Both the position numbers and the translations under genes were made by a program. A stretch of DNA of 7,397 nucleotides from an uncultured Clostridia bacterium (GTDB lineage: Bacteria > Bacillota > Clostridia > Oscillospirales > CAG-272), in assembly GCA_937895775.1 (NCBI GenBank), contig CALBLD010000309.1, positions 1-7,397 of the forward strand, in the 5' to 3' direction. The notes under the pieces were generated by a model. That model made no database searches, was not told the origin of the DNA, and saw only the letters and a list, made by a program, of their open reading frames with translations. Shown in pieces: positions 5,155 to 7,397 of this stretch (position 1 is its first letter; each line of letters begins with the position of its first letter).

Positions 5155-6634
5155 GGAAAACGGCGCAAAATCGAAGATATTTTTCTGTTTTGTTGTCTTT
5201 ACTGCGGTTACACTCGTCCTCCTCGTTGTACTTCAGGTCTTTTTTCTGAAATATATTTATCGATCAATAAAGATCGGAGAGATGCGGGAGGCGGCAAGCG
5301 AAGTCGCCTCAGCGTATAACGAGGATCGTTTTTATTCGGTTGCGGATAAAGCCTCCGATAAATACGGTGTGTGTATGCAGATATTCGACCCCGCAAACGG
5401 TGACAGAAAACGGCTGTCGGCAACCGTAACAGCCGGATGTATGCTTTACGACCTTTCGGGCAACGACTGTATGACGATCTACATGAAGGTTTTGGGGTCG
5501 GGGAAGAAGGTGTCGGTTTATGATCTGAACGTCACCCCCGAACGCCCGGGATTGAGAGACGGTCAGCGTATGCAGAGCGCGGAGATTTCCGATTTTTCGC
5601 TGTTTTCGGGCAGTGAACAGGGGAATGTAGTGCTTGCACGGCTGATTGAAACCGAGAGCGGTGATAATGTTTTGCTGATGGTCAACGCATACCTTACGCC
5701 TGTGAGTACTGTTACCGGTACAATTGGGGTGATAATTGCGGTGATCTCGGTGATACTTGTTGTTCTTGCCGCGGTTATGGCGGGAAATATCGCAAAACCT
5801 CTCATCAGAATGAACAATCGCGCAAAATTGCTCGGCGAGGGTAATTATGACGTACGTTTCGATGAAAATGCCGGGTATCGGGAGGCTGACGAGCTTGCAT
5901 CGACCCTGAACAGAGCAGCCTCTGAGCTTTCCAAGGTCGATGAACTGCGCAGGGAGCTTATAGCGAACCTGTCGCATGATCTGCGAACACCGCTCACTCT
6001 GATTTCCGGTTACAGTGAGATCATGAGGGATATTCCCGGTGAGGTCACGCCCGAAAATCTCCAGACAATAATCGACGAGGTCGGAAGGCTCAGCTCACTC
6101 GTGAACGATATGCTTGAAGTGTCAAAGATACAGAGCGGAAATGTAACGCCGCATCCGGAGGATATCGATCTTTCGGAGGAACTTGACAGGATTCTTCAGA
6201 CCTATAAGACGCTTGCGGGCAGAATGGGTTATGAAATAATCCTTGAAAAAAGCGGCGACGGGCGCGTGTGCGCCGACCGTTCGCTGATAGTCCGCGCCAT
6301 AATGAACCTTATAAACAATGCGATGACCTATACGGGCGAGGATAAAAAGGTGATTGTGCGGATGACGGGCAGGGAAAGCGCGGTCAGAGTTGAGGTTTCG
6401 GACAGTGGCGCAGGTATTCCGCCGGAAAAGCTGAATCTGATATGGGATCGATATTATAAGGTCGATTCTGAACATAAGCGTGCGCAGCAGGGCAGCGGAC
6501 TCGGATTGTCGATAGTTAAATCCGCGCTTACCATGCACGGCGGAAAGTACGGCGTGCGGAGCAGAGAGGGAAGCGGAACGACTTTCTGGATAGAACTGCC
6601 GCGTGACTTCGGTTCGGAAATAACAGACAAATAA
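5138..6634 (+). CDS. Two-component sensor histidine kinase (HAMP, HisKA, HATPase_c)
   Basis: This membrane sensor should phosphorylate the adjacent regulator. Translation likely starts at TTG 5138, inside the regulator gene, with GGGGGGTAGGA (5120-5130) upstream; the overlap is 17 nt. The 498-residue protein has a first membrane segment (about 14-37), an extracytoplasmic sensor region (about 38-193), a second membrane segment (about 194-216), a HAMP linker (about 217-268), a dimerisation/phosphoacceptor domain with His280 in NLSHDLRTPLT, and an ATPase domain with N-box NLINNAMTYT (390-399), G1 DSGAGIPP (422-429), the IWDRYYKVD F-box region and G2 GSGLGLSIV (452-460). All catalytic elements are present. 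The sensor region matches no domain I can name; it contains three cysteines (79, 101, 111). The gene ends 2 nt before a bidirectional terminator. By context it may sense misfolded exported proteins, but the stimulus is unknown. Confidence 0.95.
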   Translation: MKAVSKENGAKSKIFFCFVVFTAVTLVLLVVLQVFFLKYIYRSIKIGEMREAASEVASAYNEDRFYSVADKASDKYGVCMQIFDPANGDRKRLSATVTAGCMLYDLSGNDCMTIYMKVLGSGKKVSVYDLNVTPERPGLRDGQRMQSAEISDFSLFSGSEQGNVVLARLIETESGDNVLLMVNAYLTPVSTVTGTIGVIIAVISVILVVLAAVMAGNIAKPLIRMNNRAKLLGEGNYDVRFDENAGYREADELASTLNRAASELSKVDELRRELIANLSHDLRTPLTLISGYSEIMRDIPGEVTPENLQTIIDEVGRLSSLVNDMLEVSKIQSGNVTPHPEDIDLSEELDRILQTYKTLAGRMGYEIILEKSGDGRVCADRSLIVRAIMNLINNAMTYTGEDKKVIVRMTGRESAVRVEVSDSGAGIPPEKLNLIWDRYYKVDSEHKRAQQGSGLGLSIVKSALTMHGGKYGVRSREGSGTTFWIELPRDFGSEITDK

Positions 6635-6636
6635 GC

Positions 6637-6670
6637 AAAAACCGCTTCTGCCAATGCAGAAGCGGTTTTT
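6637..6670. terminator. Bidirectional terminator between the kinase and PPTase genes
   Basis: AAAAACCGCTTCTGC (6637-6651) and GCAGAAGCGGTTTTT (6656-6670) form a perfect 15-bp stem with a CAAT loop. A5 on the left and T5 on the right supply a U-tract on both strands. It begins 2 nt after the kinase stop codon, and its last base is also the last base of the phosphopantetheinyl transferase stop codon (TCA at 6670-6672 on the plus strand). Confidence 0.95.
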
Positions 6671-7146
6671 CAGTCGATGTATAGGATTTCGATGCCGTCG
6701 CAGTCGCAATCGGTGCAGACGGTGACAATCGTATTGTTGAATTCGGTGTGAAAGAAGCGGTGCGGAAGGTCGGGAAGCGTTATCGGTATGCCGCAGGAGA
6801 GCCATTTTCCGTAGCTCTCGTATTCGGTCCACAGCCTGACGCGCTCTTTCGGGTCGGAGGGAACATTCTGCCCGAAGTATTTTCGCATGAGTCGGTCGGA
6901 TATCGGCTTTATGCACTGGATGTCCACACCCGTTTCGCAATCTCCGACTGCAACCGCAACGGCACCGCACGTGTGTGAAATGTTGAAACGCAGGGCGGAG
7001 TCCTCGGTGTACGGCTTACCGTGCGCCCCTTTTTTTATTTCCCCGCATATGCCCGCCATTCGGAGAATGTTGACGGCAATTTCCGACTGTTTTGCGTGGG
7101 TCAGATCATCCGCTGTTCTTTTCAGAAACAGTTTTGCTTTTGCCAT
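6670..7146 (-). CDS. Short Sfp-type 4'-phosphopantetheinyl transferase
   Basis: This family transfers the phosphopantetheine arm of coenzyme A to a serine of carrier proteins in fatty acid, polyketide or nonribosomal peptide synthesis. At 158 residues it is clearly shorter than Sfp (about 224), mostly because the N-terminal half is reduced. Motifs in order are GKPY (43-46), FNISH (54-58), GVDIQ (73-77) and WTEYESYGKW (106-115). The Mg-binding acidic positions map to Asp75 and Glu110, but the second position of the DIE motif is Gln77; some family members tolerate a non-acidic residue there. Lys114 is present. The C-terminus is Cys/Asp-rich (CTDCDCDG). The ATG at 7146 has GGAGG (7162-7158) at 11-nt spacing, inside the upstream RnfD-like gene, which it overlaps by 41 nt; translational coupling is likely. 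The carrier-protein partner is not in view. It could be a divergent, specialised or weakly active member. Confidence 0.85.
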   Translation of the reverse strand: MAKAKLFLKRTADDLTHAKQSEIAVNILRMAGICGEIKKGAHGKPYTEDSALRFNISHTCGAVAVAVGDCETGVDIQCIKPISDRLMRKYFGQNVPSDPKERVRLWTEYESYGKWLSCGIPITLPDLPHRFFHTEFNNTIVTVCTDCDCDGIEILYID

Positions 7147-7397
7147 GATTTGTGTAACCTCCGAATGGTGACGGAACGGTAAATTTGTCTATGAGCGGAA
7201 TAAAGAGAGAAAAAATCGCGATCGACGGGTATATGCCGTCAATGTGGGCGTAAAGGCGGAGAAACATTGCACCGACGCCGATCAGTAAGCCGTAGATCAT
7301 TCTGCCGTATGTCGATGTGGGAATAAATCTGTTCGGGGCGGCAATGAATACCGAACCGAAAAATATTCCTCCGCTCAGTGCCTGTGATATCGCAAAC
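7106..7397 (-). CDS. RnfD/NqrB-like membrane protein, C-terminal part
   Basis: The frame is open from the right edge and ends at 7106-7108, giving the last 96 residues; the start is outside the window. Visible features are ALSGGIFFGSVFIAA, a TSTYGRMIYGLLIGVGAMFLR helix region, a YPSIAIFSLFIPLID helix and the ending PLIDKFTVPSPFGG plus a hydrophilic tail. These match the C-terminal helices of RnfD and NqrB, membrane subunits of ion-pumping ferredoxin or NADH oxidoreductases, in order and spacing. The canonical MATDPVTSP-type segment instead reads IAAPNRFIPTST, and YPEG reads YPSI, so this is a divergent member. In standard rnf clusters rnfG follows rnfD; here a phosphopantetheinyl transferase gene follows and overlaps. 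The flavin-attachment region, if present, is off the window. The family call is fairly good; participation in a real Rnf complex is uncertain. Confidence 0.75.
   Translation of the reverse strand, partial: FAISQALSGGIFFGSVFIAAPNRFIPTSTYGRMIYGLLIGVGAMFLRLYAHIDGIYPSIAIFSLFIPLIDKFTVPSPFGGYTNHGKSKTVSEKNSG

Noticed and set aside
5309..5977. A 222-codon minus-strand frame opposite the kinase sensor region
   Set aside because: It is antisense to a well-supported kinase, with no family motifs and no supporting signals.
6122..6970. A 282-codon minus-strand frame spanning the kinase 3' end and the PPTase region
   Set aside because: It crosses a strong bidirectional terminator, is out of frame with the convincing PPTase and encodes an Arg/His-rich sequence typical of a shadow frame.

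Overview
The window is an ordinary-looking chromosomal segment of a low-to-mid GC Gram-positive bacterium, most likely a Clostridia member (Oscillospirales/Ruminococcaceae-like). Supporting signs are strong GGAGG-type ribosome binding sites, a SpoIID-family protein, a membrane-anchored HtrA, a consensus sigma-A promoter, compact intergenic gaps and perfect intrinsic terminators. The genus assignment is inference. I see no mobile element, tRNA, rRNA, CRISPR array or integration scar.

Layout. (1) 2-613 (+): the C-terminal half of a UPF0210/DUF711 (PFL-like) protein, entering from the left edge. It is convergent with (2) 668-1627 (-), a secreted or lipid-anchored SpoIID/LytB-family protein whose usual active-site positions look replaced; a bidirectional terminator at 623-661 separates them. 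(3) 1637-1785: a divergent regulatory region with a perfect TTGACA-17-TATAAT promoter for the right-hand gene, a candidate promoter for the left-hand gene, two 11-bp direct repeats exactly 20 bp apart, and an inverted repeat just downstream of the predicted transcription start. (4) 1786-2850 (+): an aldose 1-epimerase, monocistronic, with its own terminator at 2856-2894. (5) 2974-4404 (+): an HtrA/DegP-type membrane-anchored serine protease with an unusual PDZ domain. A strong hairpin without a U-tract links it to (6) 4453-5154, an OmpR-family response regulator, and (7) 5138-6634, its sensor histidine kinase, which overlaps the regulator by 17 nt. A bidirectional terminator at 6637-6670 closes this unit. 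(8) 6670-7146 (-): a short Sfp-type phosphopantetheinyl transferase, overlapping by 41 nt (9) 7106-7397 (-), the C-terminus of an RnfD/NqrB-like membrane protein leaving the right edge.

How the genes fit together. The clearest functional unit is htrA-regulator-kinase, which resembles Gram-positive CssRS/HtrA-like or proteobacterial CpxRA/DegP-like envelope protein-quality circuits: the kinase would sense conditions outside the membrane and the regulator would adjust the protease. This is inferred from gene order, not demonstrated. The SpoIID-like protein and the epimerase are independent neighbours. The most interesting oddities are the SpoIID-like protein lacking the expected catalytic glutamate and part of the metal site, the htrA/regulator intergenic hairpin, and a divergent RnfD-like protein coupled to a phosphopantetheinyl transferase rather than to rnfG.
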